Part shown: piece by piece, positions 20,241 to 32,667 of the stretch | Layout: the number at the start of each line of letters is the position of its first letter | Position numbering within the stretch: the first letter of the stretch is position 1 | Source of the DNA: Larix kaempferi | Taxonomy: Eukaryota > Streptophyta > Pinopsida > Pinales > Pinaceae | Length of the DNA stretch: 64,000 bases | Direction of reading: 5' to 3' | Assembly: GCA_027924585.1 (NCBI GenBank) | Contig: BSBM01001448.1 | Location: forward strand, 620,001 to 684,000 | Notes under the pieces: generated by a model | What the model was told of the DNA's origin: nothing | What the model saw: the letters and a program-made list of their open reading frames with translations, nothing else | Databases searched by the model: none | Program-made: the position numbers and the translations under genes

Positions 20241-22330
20241 GAAGGGAGGATAGGGAGGAATCCAAGGCCAACCTCTCGAGATATATGGGGTACATTGGGG
20301 GTAGTGTACTAGTAACCAGACGCTTAGGTAACTAGCAAATGTTGGGTGACCAGATGAGGCCCAAATTTGGCTATGTCGATGAGGTCACCATAGATACTGG
20401 AAGTGGAGAACAACTTAGCACAGAGGCTAACCGTGAAGACTTTTGATGCCTACTATATGATTTGTGGATATGTTACAGTCTAAGAGGGCCCATACCATAG
20501 TGAGCAGGACCATCCAGAGTGGTGGCGTAGAGGGTTATGGAGGTTGATAGCATTGTATGATTCTCGGGGAGAGGGTGAGTAAGGAATGAAGGAGTTTTTT
20601 TGGAGCATTGTGCTTTTATGTTAATTTATTTGACTTTGTTATTATTTAAATTTCACTTTATTTTATTTTCTATGACTTAATTGAAGCATAAACTACGTGA
20701 ATGATTGCATATTAGATCCTAGGAAATTAATAAAGAGCATGTACTAATTAGGGAATTGTGATTGTATTAGTGTAGGTGGGAAGTTTCTACGTGATGGCCA
20801 CATGTACAATTTTTTCATCTTCATAATAGTACTGGTTATATAGTTAAGTAAGTCTTGTATTGTTGTTATGAAATAGATATATTATTTTTATATTTAAATG
20901 TAAGTCTTGTATTATTAAGTTTAATTTAATCCTTGCTTGGAACCCATGCAAAACTCAATTAAATTAATTTTAAAATTCATTCTTATGCATTAAAAAAGGG
21001 ATTGGGAAGAGATTGGGGGTTGATCATTTATGTTGGGTGTTTTACATGTGGTAAGTATTGTTTTACTTTTTGGTCTATTTATTGTTTTTCTAGTTATTGG
21101 TGAGTTGCGAGAGAGGAGAATTGTGGAGTGGTAAAGGTTGTGGGTTCTTAGTCTAGCATAGGGTTATCTGTTGGGGGCTCGGGGGCCTCAACTTCTTCTA
21201 GGGGTTGGTAGGGATGAGAGTATCCCCCCCAATTCTTGTTGTTGTAGGAGCTGGTAGCTAGAAGGACAGCGGTGACTGCAACTAGGAACTCTTCATCTCC
21301 TACCGGGTAAGTACTATTTTCATGTTAATTTGGTTTAATTTTTCAATAGAATAATTCATCTTGTTAATTCATGGCTAAAAATAAAATGTTATTATGATTT
21401 AAATGCATTATGAATTTTAATATTAAATTTATTTTGTATATATATAGCATTTAATCCTTAATTACCCACTCCATCCCTCACATTGTGCTAACCCTATTTC
21501 CATCACTTAAATGTTAAGGTATGATGGATCTGAGGTTGTGCATAAGAAGATGGGCAATAATCACTACTACCATTTCACATTACAACACAAATCAACAACA
21601 AATCCAAATGGAAAACTATAATGTTTAATTCATAGTTTCATCATTTATATATACCTCATATACAATGTAATATGGTCATGGGTTATTAAAAGTGCAATTA
21701 ACACTATGGATATTATATGTATATTACACAGGACACAAATATCACTTCCTCATAGAATCAACACATGCACCTTTTAGGACTGTAGTGGAGTGGATATAAC
21801 ACATACATCGATGATACGTTGTTCGCCACATTCATTATATCAACCTTCTTACTGCTTTGTATTTCATTACACTATTACACAATATCAATGTTCAAGCAAA
21901 ACCTTACCAACAAATCATGATATGACATTCATTATATCGGAATGATCATGCTCATGATCGATGCACTTAGATCCAATGTTGGGTATGTTTCAATAGCCTA
22001 GTATGTCATCTTGAAGGTGACATATGTTTATACCATTATATTCCTTGCTTTAACACAAATAATTCCTTTTCAAAACTATTAATATCGCCACAAAAATGCA
22101 CATATGATAGAAGTTGTAAAGCTCTTATAATGTCAAGGCTATAAAAGAAAGTATCACAATGCATAAGTGATATCTCTCTATAACCCCAAACATAATCAAA
22201 GGAATACAAGACCTTCCTTGAAACGATCATGATGTAGGAAACACATAACCAATTGACATTTATTAGAACAAGATTCAAATTGAGTAACCAATTCACCAAA
22301 AAATCCCTTATTCCTCCTCAAGATATATAT
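20241..22330. other. Post-pol gypsy sequence and unassigned DNA
   Basis: No gene found. 20241-20600 is relatively GC-rich and continues the post-integrase region of the gypsy relic. From about 20600 the sequence becomes AT-rich. I could not identify the expected 3' LTR, because no counterpart in 1-1108 is visible. Confidence 0.4.
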
Positions 22331-23589
22331 GCATCCCCCCTTTTCTTTCACTTTCCGTTGTGTTATTTCAAGGATGGGGGAATTGGATGAAGAAGTATAA
22401 TGAAGCAGAGGCGATGGTCAGAATTTGCAAAACTTTGCAAAATGCTAGTGTTGAGATGAAATTAGGTCAATACTTGGTTGATAATATCTGTTAGAACAAG
22501 CATGAGCATGTCCTGTAGGTGCTCTTTTGAGCCTATTTAATTATTTTTTAAAATTTTAAGCGCTGAATGAAGGGGGAAAATGGTAATAAGCCTAAAGAAG
22601 GATATGATACACATATTGAATGAGTTCATTATGCAAAATTAAGATTATGAGGAATGTTTAACTTTTTTGGATCTCTTTGTTATCCTTGAAAAAGCCTTGC
22701 TCAAATCCCCCATACCTAGGAAAATTTTATTATTGTACATGACTTAGAATTTGAAATGGTTTAGAGATGTCCTAAAGAGTTAGAGGAGATTCTATCTCTA
22801 TTTAGGATTGAATTACATAATGGCTTACACTTTTAAATTATCGCCTTAAAGGGAGAAAGAACTCAATGACCACTACCCCCTAAACATACGAGAATGCATC
22901 ACATCTTTAAGGTGCAGATGTTATGGATGGTTTAAATGATTGTTTTGAATCATTTACTATTGTGTGTGATGAATTGTACCATGATTTGTATTAAGTTTAT
23001 TGGGATGTGCCTCTAAGATTCTTCAAATCCCTATGAAATGTTCTTGAATGTGAAATCAATTAGGTGAGAGGCTTGTAAGTGAAAGAATCATTTTTAGATT
23101 ATAGAATAACTTCATGAGCATTAATTCACTCTTCTAAGGAAGGCCCGAAGTGTTTCATGCATGACATTGGGAACTAACCCTAAAACCTTAAATATATCCT
23201 TTTAAGGGGGAAGCAAAACCTAAATTGTGTGATATGCTATGCGACTATCAAGAAGAGATATTTATAACCTTTGAAGGAAAATTAGAATGAGAAATGCCTT
23301 CTTATGTATTATCGAAGGTATGAAGCTTATTATTCTTAGTTGACATAATCATGAAAAGGTATGTATTTGAAATATAATATCGTTGCCTAGTTTCACTTTT
23401 CATGAAAAACTTGAATTTATGTTGTATATTTTATAAATAAATGTTTACCTAGACTATGCCTTCAAATATTGAAAGCATTTTTTATGTTGTCTAAAGGAAT
23501 GTCAAACATTGTCATTGCATACATGAATTGAAGGGTTTATTGTTGATATGGTCCATCAACGTATAAAAATTGATTATCATATTGCTACC
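22330..23589. other. Unassigned, probably decayed 5' part of the chromovirus relic
   Basis: No frame can be read with confidence. Position suggests it should hold gag, protease and reverse transcriptase of the relic that starts to be readable at 23590, but I see no safe motif. Confidence 0.3.
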
Positions 23590-24800
23590 GTCTATACACA
23601 TTTAGACTAGCAAACCCTACTTTTGTTGATTGGTATGAAAGTAAATTACAATTCATGTTGAACCAAAAATAAGGTAAAGAAAATAACATAGATAATGCAT
23701 TGATTAGAAGAACTTTGATGCCAAATACAATGGAGGATGAACAAGTTTCATTTGAAAAGATAAAATAATTGTATGCAAAGATGGAGATTTCAAGTAGATT
23801 GTAAAGCATTTTAGATTGTGAAAATCTAGTTGCATATGGTAGAAATGGAGAAATAGACTATTTCCTACAAGGGCATTACTTATTCAGACGTAAGAGGTTG
23901 TGTATTCCTAAATTTTCACTACGTCAAATTTTGATTAGAACACTAGATACTGGAAGATTAACATATCACTTTGGAGGAGATAAATTTAGCCAAAGTCTAT
24001 TTAAGGAAATACATGGTTAGATTAGTATGAAATTAGATGTGAGATAATTTGTTTAATGATGTAGAATTTGTAAGTGACTAAGTGAATGGGTCAAAATATA
24101 GGTTTCTACACCCCACTACCTACTCTAAGAGCACCATGGGACAATATATCAACAAAATTTACTTAAGATTACAATGGGGATCACTCTTGATGTGGGGTAA
24201 ATACTATGTGGGTGCATGCAAGGGGTATTAGATTTTGAAATATCTATTTTGACAATAGTAAATTGAGGTATGGAAATTTAAAATTATATTGGAGAGCATT
24301 TTTGAATTACACTTTAAATCAATTTTCCATTAAGGGATTAGAGAACTAAGACAAGGATGCGGTAAATTCCAAAAATATGGATAATGGTTATAAGTTTATT
24401 AATGCTCATGTTTTTGAATATTTTTTACAAAGTGAACCCTGTGAAGATTACCTAGAACATAAAGAGGACATGACTCATTGTTTTTGGTAATGCACCTAGT
24501 TTCTAACATGACATGTTTTCTTCCTTGTAGAAAGACCATTGATGCTAGTTACTATGCACGGATTTTTTTCAAGGAGACTACAAATACATGGGTTATCAAA
24601 TAGGGATGGAATATTTCTTAATCATTTATGGAGGATGTGGAAGAAATTGAGTGCAAATTCCTAATGCAATTCAATGCATCATCCAAGAAAAAACTCAATA
24701 ACAAAAGTGGTAAACAAAAGCCTGGGTAATTTTCTTATATGTTTAGCAAGTAACATGATGAAGCAATGGGACAAGTTCCTACTGCAATGATGATGATACA
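23590..24800 (+). pseudogene. Ancient chromovirus RNase H/integrase remnant
   Basis: Across stops and frame changes I read: ANPTFVDWYESKLQFML and GKENNIDNALIRRT (end of RNase H, about 23600-23735); GHYLFRRKRLCIPKFSLRQ, YHFGGDKFSQSLF and CRIC (H2C2 zinc domain, 23850-24075); FYTPLPTLRAPWDNIS (24100-24150); FLPCRKTIDASYYARIFF (from about 24510); and LQIHGLS, NHLWRMWKKLSAN, VVNKSLGNFLICLASN and KQWDKFLLQ (integrase core, to about 24790). The order is that of gypsy integrase. About 310 bp near 24195-24505 does not fit and is probably a later insertion. Clearly dead and old. Confidence 0.78.
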
Positions 24801-24920
24801 ATGAAGAAATCCCTTAGGTTATCATTTTTTAAAATATGTATAGGTGTAATAGTAAGAAACTTTTAATTTGGTTGGGTTCCTTATTGATATGCAAATGGAT
24901 AATACAAAAACATTTGCTTA

Positions 24921-25460
24921 ACATATAACATATTTACATGTACACAATTTAGGAAGCCTTGAGAAAAAACAATACAAAATATATAAGGCTCATGAATATT
25001 TAAAAAATAATAAAAAGGAAAAAAGGAAAGAAAGATTGACAAGATTCCAAAATAGTGAATTAGTGACATTACATCTCATGAAGATAGTTATCCCAAAGGA
25101 AGTATAGTAATATGAATGCAAAGAAAATTGCACTATGTCAAATTATAAGGATGTTTGGAGATGGTGTATATGAAGTTGAATTGCCATAAAAACATATAAC
25201 ATGTTTACATGTACACAATTTAGGAAGCCTTGAGAGAAAACAATGCAAAATATATAAGGCTCGTGGACATTAAAAAAATAATAAAAATAAAAAAGGAAAG
25301 AGAGATTGACAAGATTCCAAAATAGTGAATTAGTGACATTACATCTCATTAAGATAGTTATCCCAGAGGAAGTATAGTAATATGAATGCAAAGAAAATTG
25401 CACTATGTCAAATTATAAGGATGTTTGGAGATACTATATATGAAGTTGAATTGCCATAAG
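24921..25460 (+). repeat. 271-bp tandem duplication in the integrase C-terminal region
   Basis: Sequence from 24921 recurs from 25192 with few changes. Both copies contain a decayed integrase C-terminal segment and end in YEVELP-like codons. Confidence 0.88.
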
Positions 25461-25970
25461 AGTTGGGTATTTCACCTCTCAATGTGAAGGATCTCTATGG
25501 TATTGAAGGATGTGATTCTAATTAAGCAAAAAAAGATGAGCAAAAAGATGAACTAGAATGGATGGAACAAATACCAAGAAAAGAATTAGCATAAATAGAA
25601 GAGACTTTGAATGAAAAGATATTAAGGACGCAAGGCAGAGCCTACAAAGAGTTTTTTATAAAATGGAGACTTAAAACACGTGTATTTCAAATGATTCTAA
25701 TTAGGCAAACAAAGATGAGCAAAAAGATGTACTAGATTGGATGGAAAAATGCCAAGAAAGAAACAAGCATAAATAGAAGAGGCTTTGGATAAAAAGATAT
25801 CAAGGATGCAAGGCACACAGTACCAATATTTTTCTATAAAATGGAGAGTTAAATCAAACGATGAGAACACATGGATTTCAAACCCAAAGTTTCAAAGATT
25901 ACATAAAATAAAATCATACCAGAATAACTCAAGAATAGTTTCCACTAGAGGCATAAAGAGTTTTCATTAA
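25440..25970 (+). pseudogene. Integrase C-terminus and duplicated chromodomain relic
   Basis: YEVELP, then ELGISPLNVKDLYGIEG, is the segment that precedes the chromodomain in gypsy chromoviruses. It is followed by IEETLNEKILRTQGRAYKEFFIKWRL (partial chromodomain, about 25590-25670) and again by IEEALDKKISRMQGTQYQYFSIKWRV and NENTWISNPKFQRL-like sequence (25768-25900). A 179-bp duplication (25514-25692 and 25693-25870) produced the two chromodomain starts. Chromodomains in this class target integration to particular chromatin. Confidence 0.72.
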
Positions 25971-26137
25971 GTAGAGTTTGATGTAAGTGCACCAGCATAG
26001 ATCCAAATCCTAGGCTCTATCAAGCGTCGAGAGGGGGATCGAATCTCCCGAGGTGCAAACCTCTCCTTGAATAGCTCCTTGAGTGCAATACCTAAGCCAC
26101 CTAATCCCAAGCTCTAAAGTCTCTAGTTTAAGTCTCA

Positions 26138-26300
26138 TATTTACTTTTTACTTTGTATTATTCTTTTTTGTTTATGGCCGACATAATATTTATTACTTTT
26201 TACTTTGTATTATTCTTTTTCGTTTATGGCCCACATAATATTTATTACTTTTTACTTTGTATTATTCTTTTTTGTTTACTTTGTATTATATTTTTTTATG
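26138..26300. repeat. About 52-bp tandem repeat
   Basis: TTTTTACTTTGTATTATTC followed by TTTTTCGTTTATGGCCCACA-like sequence is repeated about three times, the last copy partial. Confidence 0.8.
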
Positions 26301-26388
26301 TTGTTTTGATTTCCATTATATAGCCATTGATTTTGAAACAAAAATACACGTCGTTTCAAAATTAATGGCCGACATAATATATGTTATT

Positions 26389-26680
26389 ACATTTTATTAC
26401 TTTCTAAAACGTTACATGTGACATCCATTACAAGATCTCCCCCATACTATTACTTTTTACATTTTATTACTTTCGAGAACGTTACATGCTACATGTGACA
26501 TCAGTTACAAGATCTCCCCCATACTATTACTTTTTACATTTTATTACTTTCGAAAACATTACATGCTACATGTGACATCCGTTACAAGATCTCCCCCATA
26601 CTATTACTTTTTACATTTTATTATGTTCCACAAACATTACATGTGACATCCGTTACAAGATCTCCCCCATACTGGGCTGT
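26389..26680. repeat. 77-bp tandem repeat, four copies
   Basis: ACATTTTATTAC starts copies at 26389, 26459, 26536 and 26613. Each carries GTTACAAGATCTCCCCCATA near its end. The first copy lacks about 7 bases. Confidence 0.9.
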
Positions 26681-26689
26681 AGAGCGCCT

Positions 26690-28560
26690 CGACGCAATCA
26701 TTAACACTAATTGGTTGGAGTTGGGTAGAGAATGATGAGTGGAGTGAGTGCACATGATGAAATACAAAATGAGAGGAATGGTAGAATGTGCAAATGAAGA
26801 TGTTGGCACAAAGAAATATGAGTTGAGCGACAAGTTATGGTGCAAGCAAAAGAAGTCAAAGGTTGAACATAGGCCATTGCAAGGGCCAGAGCCAATTTTT
26901 TTTGGAAGGGTGAGTGTCAAAGAAGGATAGTGTATCAAGATGCAACAAGAAGGAAACCTAGTGGGCCTTTAGAGATAAGTTGATTTGAACCAAGATGAAT
27001 TCTAAGAGAGAAATTATCCATAAGAAGATACCTTCAAAAGGAAGCTATACCTTGAAGAAAAGGTAAAACAAACTACAAGTAGTGTTGCCAATGAGAAGCA
27101 AGCATGCCAATGTCAAAGAGAGGATGTGATAGATTAGTGGATACATATAGGAGAATGGCACTTGAGCTGAGGATGTGATAGATTAGTGGATACATACAGG
27201 AGAATGGCACTTGAGCTACTTGATGCCAAAGGCCAAAGAATATGAAAGACAAAGGATTTGTGAAATTTGCATATTGTGATAGAAGATGCAAATTTATGTA
27301 AAAGACAAAACACAAAAGATACTTGATATGTATAAGAAAGTAATTTTAAAAAATCTAGAACTTATAAAAGCTAACAAAACATCTTAATATATATATTATA
27401 TATTTCTAATCCTATTGATAATAAAAATAAGTAAACATTATATTTTGTATTATATTTAGTTTTTCATTCACTATAAAAACATTTCTATATTCCTATTTAA
27501 TAGAAAATAAAATAAAAGATAAAATCATCTACAATAAAGATATACCTAATTCTAAGGCTTTGTATATAATTTTGGGACAACCAATCTATAGATCTCTATA
27601 TCTATAATCTTAATATATAATCTACATTTTCTATATATAATTTTGGGACAACCAATCTATAAATATCTATACATATAATCTTAATATATAATCTACATTT
27701 TCTATATATAAGGTACATTTGCTATAATTTTTAAGTAGCTATTTAGTGCTAGATCACAATGTATAAATAATTTTAACCATCTTAAAATAAAAGAACCCTA
27801 AATTGTTAAAACCTAAATTATTTTACAACGAGTTAAACCATAATAATAATAAATATGAAATATTCTCTAACGAATTTGTTTGACCTTTATGGTTCAAATG
27901 TTTAGATTATCAAAAGAAGGATGCATGTAACAAATTAACAGAACATTTCAGCATCCAGATTAACCCTTGTGAGTCGATGTTTAGTATAGAAATAACAATA
28001 TTTTAAATTTTAGAGGGCCTGGTCATGTTCAATAGATTAAATTGGTGGGTTGGGATGGTTGTGAATCTTCTTCTCACTTGGGGAAATGTTAAATGTATGT
28101 ATCCACTCTTTCAATTAGCAGCTCAAAATTAAGTCTATTGCTGTAGGAATCTGCCCACATAACTTTAGTACTTTTAAGAACACGGGATTTGAAAGCACCA
28201 TTTGAACATTCTAAAAGTACTGTCAAATGAAGTTTTAACTTCTGTTCTAAGAATTCAAACAGCCTGATCTAACAGATCCTCTTCATTTAAAATTTCGGAG
28301 CAGACTAGGGTTGGAACATAAACAAAGAGCTTGCAATACAAAGATGAAACAGTTAACACTGTTATTCAATACTAAATTTTATAATGCAAGGGTGGGCATG
28401 CAATGTAGAACATCCATAAGCTTGGATTGCTTCATTCAACACCAAGCTTGCTAATTAAAAGTGTAGAAAAATCCAGAATGAAACGAAGATGTGTGAGTAC
28501 CAGAATGAAACGAAGATGTGTGAGTATCTTACCCTGATTTTACGACTGCAAAATATCCAT
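26690..28560. other. AT-rich intergenic DNA, no gene
   Basis: Only short ORFs. It contains two small two-copy duplications (49 bp at 27120-27217; 71 bp units starting at 27568 and 27639) and a 27-bp one at 28473-28526. I see no conserved coding signal. Confidence 0.5.
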
Positions 28561-28564
28561 GACT

Positions 28565-28586
28565 TATATATATATATATATATATA
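28565..28586. repeat. (TA)11 microsatellite
   Basis: Eleven uninterrupted TA units. Confidence 0.95.
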
Positions 28587-28931
28587 GAATCGTTTCTGAC
28601 TGCAAAATATTCAAGAATGTACAATATCCTGAAAATACCAAATTCCATATGGATGTATAAGCTTTCTATGACACCCTAGCTGTGCCAGATAATATATGGA
28701 GTGAACTATGCCAAACTTTTGGAAATTTCAACTAACACCAGCTAATTACTTGGAAAGGACTGCTATGAGTTCGATTTGTGTACTTTCAGTGTCCAATGCT
28801 AAGAGAACTTCAGACAGGAGTAAAGCTTTATCTACCCACCTTGGTAGTACTGACAAACCCTACTCAAAGTCGAGGTATTTTTAACAGAAATTCAACCATA
28901 TAAGCTATCCAGAGTGGAGTCCGGAATCGCC

Positions 28932-29093
28932 CAGCAAACTTTATGAAGGAAACCTACAAAGTTTCAAGGCTAACAACAATAAAATAAATTGTATTTTCGA
29001 TAGAAAAATCTGCAGCAAACTTTATGAAGGAAACCTACAAAGTTTCAAGGCTAACAACAATAAAATAAATTGTATTTTCGATCGAAAAATCTG
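28932..29093. repeat. 81-bp tandem duplication
   Basis: CAGCAAACTTTATGAAGGAA begins copies at 28932 and 29013. The two are nearly identical (ATAG/ATCG near the end). Confidence 0.93.
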
Positions 29094-29390
29094 CTTAGCT
29101 GCTGTGGAAATGGCTACTGACAGATAATTAGAAAATCTCAAATGGAGTGATAGAAGAGTTATTTAAATGACTGCCAGCTTTGCTTCAGAGAATAGCGTGG
29201 AAAACGCGTTTAAAGCAAGCTTTCAAGTAAAGGTCTTTAATGGAGAAGCAGTGTTTCTACAATCACATCGATTTATAATATTGTGTGCTCAATCTAAAAT
29301 ATCCTTCACATAATCGTCCTAGATCTACAAGAATACCCGATCTTTCAATGTAAAGGGATACAATCAACTTAGAAACCAAAAATATATACA

Positions 29391-29612
29391 ACTCATGCAT
29401 TTGTCAACAGACATTATGAGAGATTTTCAGTGGAGTTATTATTCGTGAATAATATACACAGTTTCTAGTACTCCATCATACATATACCAGGAACGAAAAA
29501 CATGTGCAAGAACTCGTGCATTTGCCAACAGACATTATGAGAGATTTTCAGTTAGAGTTATTTGTTCGAGAATAATATATACAATTTCTAGTACTCCGCC
29601 ATACATACCAGG
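29391..29612. repeat. 121-bp tandem duplication downstream of MYB
   Basis: Copies start at 29391 and 29512, sharing ACAGACATTATGAGAGATTT and the AATAATATA...TTTCTAGTACTCC segment. It lies in the probable 3' UTR or just downstream of the MYB gene. Confidence 0.9.
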
Positions 29613-29843
29613 AGCCATCAGCTGCCAGAAAAGTTGAAGGCTCCTTGTATAACCAGCACAAACACCACACACAGATAAAGCAGAATCTACTAAGAGACAG
29701 CTGCTGTCAAAATTCTGCGGGTAGTGCTTCTTCTTGTTCCATAGATTAATTTCATCTCTTCTATACAGCAGTGCGAAATCCGGTTGAAAAATACTGTGAC
29801 AGGATATTAGAAAGAAGAAAAATCCCATAGATCCCATTTTTCC

Positions 29844-31449
29844 TCAGGTTGCACCCACTCCTAGGAAGTCAATAAAAGGCCGGTTTGCACTGATATCCTT
29901 CTCAGCGGTTTTGTTGAAGATCCACGACTTGCTGTATTCTTGTGAGCTATCACTTGCTGATAATACGGAAGATACTTTCTTGGCGTCCATATAATGTCTT
30001 TCAAGACCAAGCTTGGGGTCTGTTACATTAATGGCCGGAGGTGTGAAATGAAATGAAGCCTTGCTGTTTGTGGCCTGCTCTGAGACAGGAAATTTATCCA
30101 ACACCTGAGATAAATTCGCCGTCCCTTTGTCACCTGAGATTGCAGAGAAGCCAGGAGGGTTTTATACATTTAAAAATCGAGATTTTGATACATTGAATAG
30201 TATAGAAAAACTGAAAAGCCAAAGCTTATTAAATACCTGAAAAGAAATCGAGCGAATGCACTGCACCAAAGGCCGACGCAGATTTGATAGCGTAGTAGCT
30301 AGGGATTCTGGTGTGAGAAGAAGTTAATGAGAAATCTGAGCTTGAAAAAGAAGAGAAGTCTCTTGAAGGTTCCAAGAAATTGATAGAACTGCTCCCACCA
30401 GGAATACCAGTGAATTGGTAGTGTGAATTGGGTACTTCATTTATGCAGGCGTCGTTTTTCTCTCTTCTTTGCTGCACTACTTGTGGTTTTCTTCTTCGGT
30501 AGGCACTGGATTGTTCCCTAAGTTTTCTAGCCATGATTACATGCCAGTGATTCTTGACGGCATTATCAGTTCTTCCAGGGAAAAGCCTAGCGATCATGGC
30601 CCATTTGTTGCCATAGACACGATGAGCAGCCAGAAGCCGGTCCTCTTCCTCTTCACTAAAAGGCTTGCGGTTGATTCTGGGGTCCAACTGGTTAAACCAC
30701 CGCAGTCTGCAGCTTTTGCCTACACAGGATTCAGAGACACATTAGACTTCAAAGTTCAAACCTAAAATCTCTACATTTGCATTTATTCAAACCCTTGAAA
30801 CATAAAAGTGGTTTTTACCAGATCTGCCTTCAAGTTTCTCTGCAATGAGATTCCAGTTCTGAGGCCCATACTGAGCCACCAGCTCCTTGAGCTTGGCATC
30901 TTCAGCAGGCCTCCAATGGCCTCGAGCGCATAGCTTAGACTGCCCAGAATCTGGCAGCTCTTTACCAGTCAAATTCTCCAACACTTCCTCGCTTCCCATG
31001 GCGTTGTTCTCCTTTATGTAATCATCCTGGCTGTAACAGTTCTCGCCATTAACATTATCATCATCGTTCTGGGCAGCACTGGAAATCCCTTCCATGGTCC
31101 AACCATGTTTATGCTGCTGCTGATCTGAAGGGCTCAATACCTGGAAAGCGATCTCGCTTCTGCATTGGCTTTGGCTTTCAGCAGACAGGGATATGGATAT
31201 TCCTCCTGCTCCTGCTCCTGCTCCTGCTGCTGCATTTGCGTTAATGCAGGAGGCGTTACCTGCAGCATCGCCATTACCATATTTCTCAAGTTCCACCACA
31301 TCATCTTTCCCAAACAGATCAAACGTCAGAGGCTTGGGAGGTGTTACCATGTTGCAGCTCCCTTGCAGCCACTGAGGTCCTTCTTCCACTTGGTAGAGAC
31401 ACATGGTCCTATCTATATCAAACTCTCTCACCGAGCTGGAAAGTCTCAT
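29844..31449 (-). CDS. R2R3-MYB transcription factor, subgroup 21 (MYB52/MYB105/LOF-like)
   Basis: Coding exons on the minus strand: 31449-30819, 30719-30237, 30133-29844; 467 residues. Both introns (99 and 103 bp) have GT...AG ends, and the first splits the Gly codon of the R2 helix (EGRSG/KSC), a usual R2R3-MYB position. R2 spans about residues 174-225 (Trp 179, 199, 218) and R3 about 226-276 (Phe 231 in the usual first-Trp position, Trp 250, 269). The stretches ARGHWRPAEDAKLKELV and GNKWAMIARLFPGRTDNAV and the C-terminal RPFIDFLGVGAT are typical of subgroup 21, nuclear DNA-binding regulators of organ boundaries and cell walls in Arabidopsis. The N-terminal 173 residues are acidic with an Ala/Gly tract (about 71-83). 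The ATG at 31449 is the first after an in-frame TAA eleven codons upstream; Met16 is an alternative. The frame is fully intact, in contrast to everything around it. Confidence 0.93.
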
Positions 31450-32040
31450 CCGAACGGCACCCCCAAATTCTTCGAGAAATTAAACAAAAACACACCCACG
31501 AAGCTTACCGAGTCCGGGAAAAAACATAAAATCTCAGCACAGAACTGCAGCTATATTACGTTTCTCACGACACCTGTTCACAGGGCTCCTCAGAAAACCA
31601 AAACCCACACGACTCTCACACAGAGATACCACCCACACGACCCTCACACACAAGATACCACCGTCACCGTGACCTTAATCTGAAATTCAAGAAACGGCCA
31701 TCATGCGCCCGTGTGGTGTGGTGGAGCGTAGAAAACTGAAATGCTCACTCCTCCCTAAATACTACTACCTGTCCTGGCCGGACGCAGTCTCTGTCTGTAT
31801 CTCTCTCTCCCTTGTCCTCGACAACAACACCCTACTTGCGTCCTCTGCCTATTCATAGCGATGTCACACCGACCTGTCCACAACACGACTTATACCAAAT
31901 ACCAACCCATTCAATTCTAGGAAACCGAGTTGGAAAACTCAACTCCCCCAATTAACCGCACCGACCACGGTCTGTTCAAAACCCTAACACCCCAATTACC
32001 ACTTCCGCATTATATGCTATTTTTCCACGAGAAAATTGAC
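31450..32040 (-). promoter_or_regulatory. Probable 5' UTR and promoter of the MYB gene
   Basis: Relatively GC-rich compared with the flanks, with C/T-rich runs near 31780-31815 (GA-rich on the gene strand) and CACA/CACC repeats near 31600-31670. A TATAAT-like element on the minus strand near 32010 is possible. No transposon signal is seen here. Extent is inferred from composition. Confidence 0.45.
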
Positions 32041-32209
32041 CATGATGGTACGCAATGATAATATTCGAAAATGGATTATGATATAAACTTTTAATATAAT
32101 TTATTTGTCTTTGTTTAAATTTCGCTATTTTTTGTTGGTTAATCTGTAAATGTTATAAATTATTATTTGACCATTAAAGTCAGCAAATATTATTAATTTT
32201 ATTAAAATA

Positions 32210-32318
32210 TTGATTTATTTTTACTCAATTATTAATTAAATATAAAGATAAAGATTGAAAATATTGATTTATTTTTACTCAATTATTAATTAAATATAAA
32301 GATACAGATTATGGTCGT
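32210..32318. repeat. 54-bp tandem duplication
   Basis: TGATTTATTTTTACTCAATT starts at 32211 and again at 32265; the units are almost identical. Confidence 0.85.
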
Positions 32319-32453
32319 TGTGAGGGTTATTAACATCTCTTCAAGGGTAAAAGGGTAAGGTAGGGCATCTTGGTATTCTTTATAATGGTATATATATGGG
32401 TTTGAAGAGTTTTTATAATAAAAAAATTACCAAATTACCAAATTATTATTATT

Positions 32454-32667
32454 ATTATTATTATTAATGTGGTTCACAATATGTCTACGGGAAGAAATCA
32501 CAAGGGGCTTACCAGAAGGGGCCTCACCCTGCATACTCTCATTACGGAGTCTAACCCTATGGGGACATAGGGTGAGGCCCCTATATATCTATGCATAGCC
32601 ACCCGAGAATTTGACCCATTTTGCTAACAAATCGGAGCTCTCAACGCTTGAGCTAACCCATCGGCTA
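32454..32667 (-). mobile_element. tRNA-derived SINE
   Basis: Read on the minus strand it starts at about 32667 with TAGCCGATGGGTTAGCTCAA, which resembles a tRNA 5' end with an A box (TTAGCTCAAGCG). It continues through a D-arm-like GAGAGC and reaches GGGTCAAATTCTCGGG, a degenerate B box, about 50 bases on. The body holds a perfect 14-base inverted repeat (AGGGGCCTCACCCT at 32516-32529 against 32569-32582), and the 3' end is an ATT/AAT-type simple tail. AAATTATTATTATT flanks both sides (32440-32453 and 32668-32681). It would be transcribed by RNA polymerase III and mobilised by a LINE. The A/T simplicity of the flanks weakens the target-duplication evidence. Confidence 0.72.

Noticed and set aside
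31165-31683. 172-codon plus-strand ORF
   Set aside because: Antisense to MYB exon 1 and its 5' UTR; the composition follows the MYB codons (Ala/Gly and Gln tracts).
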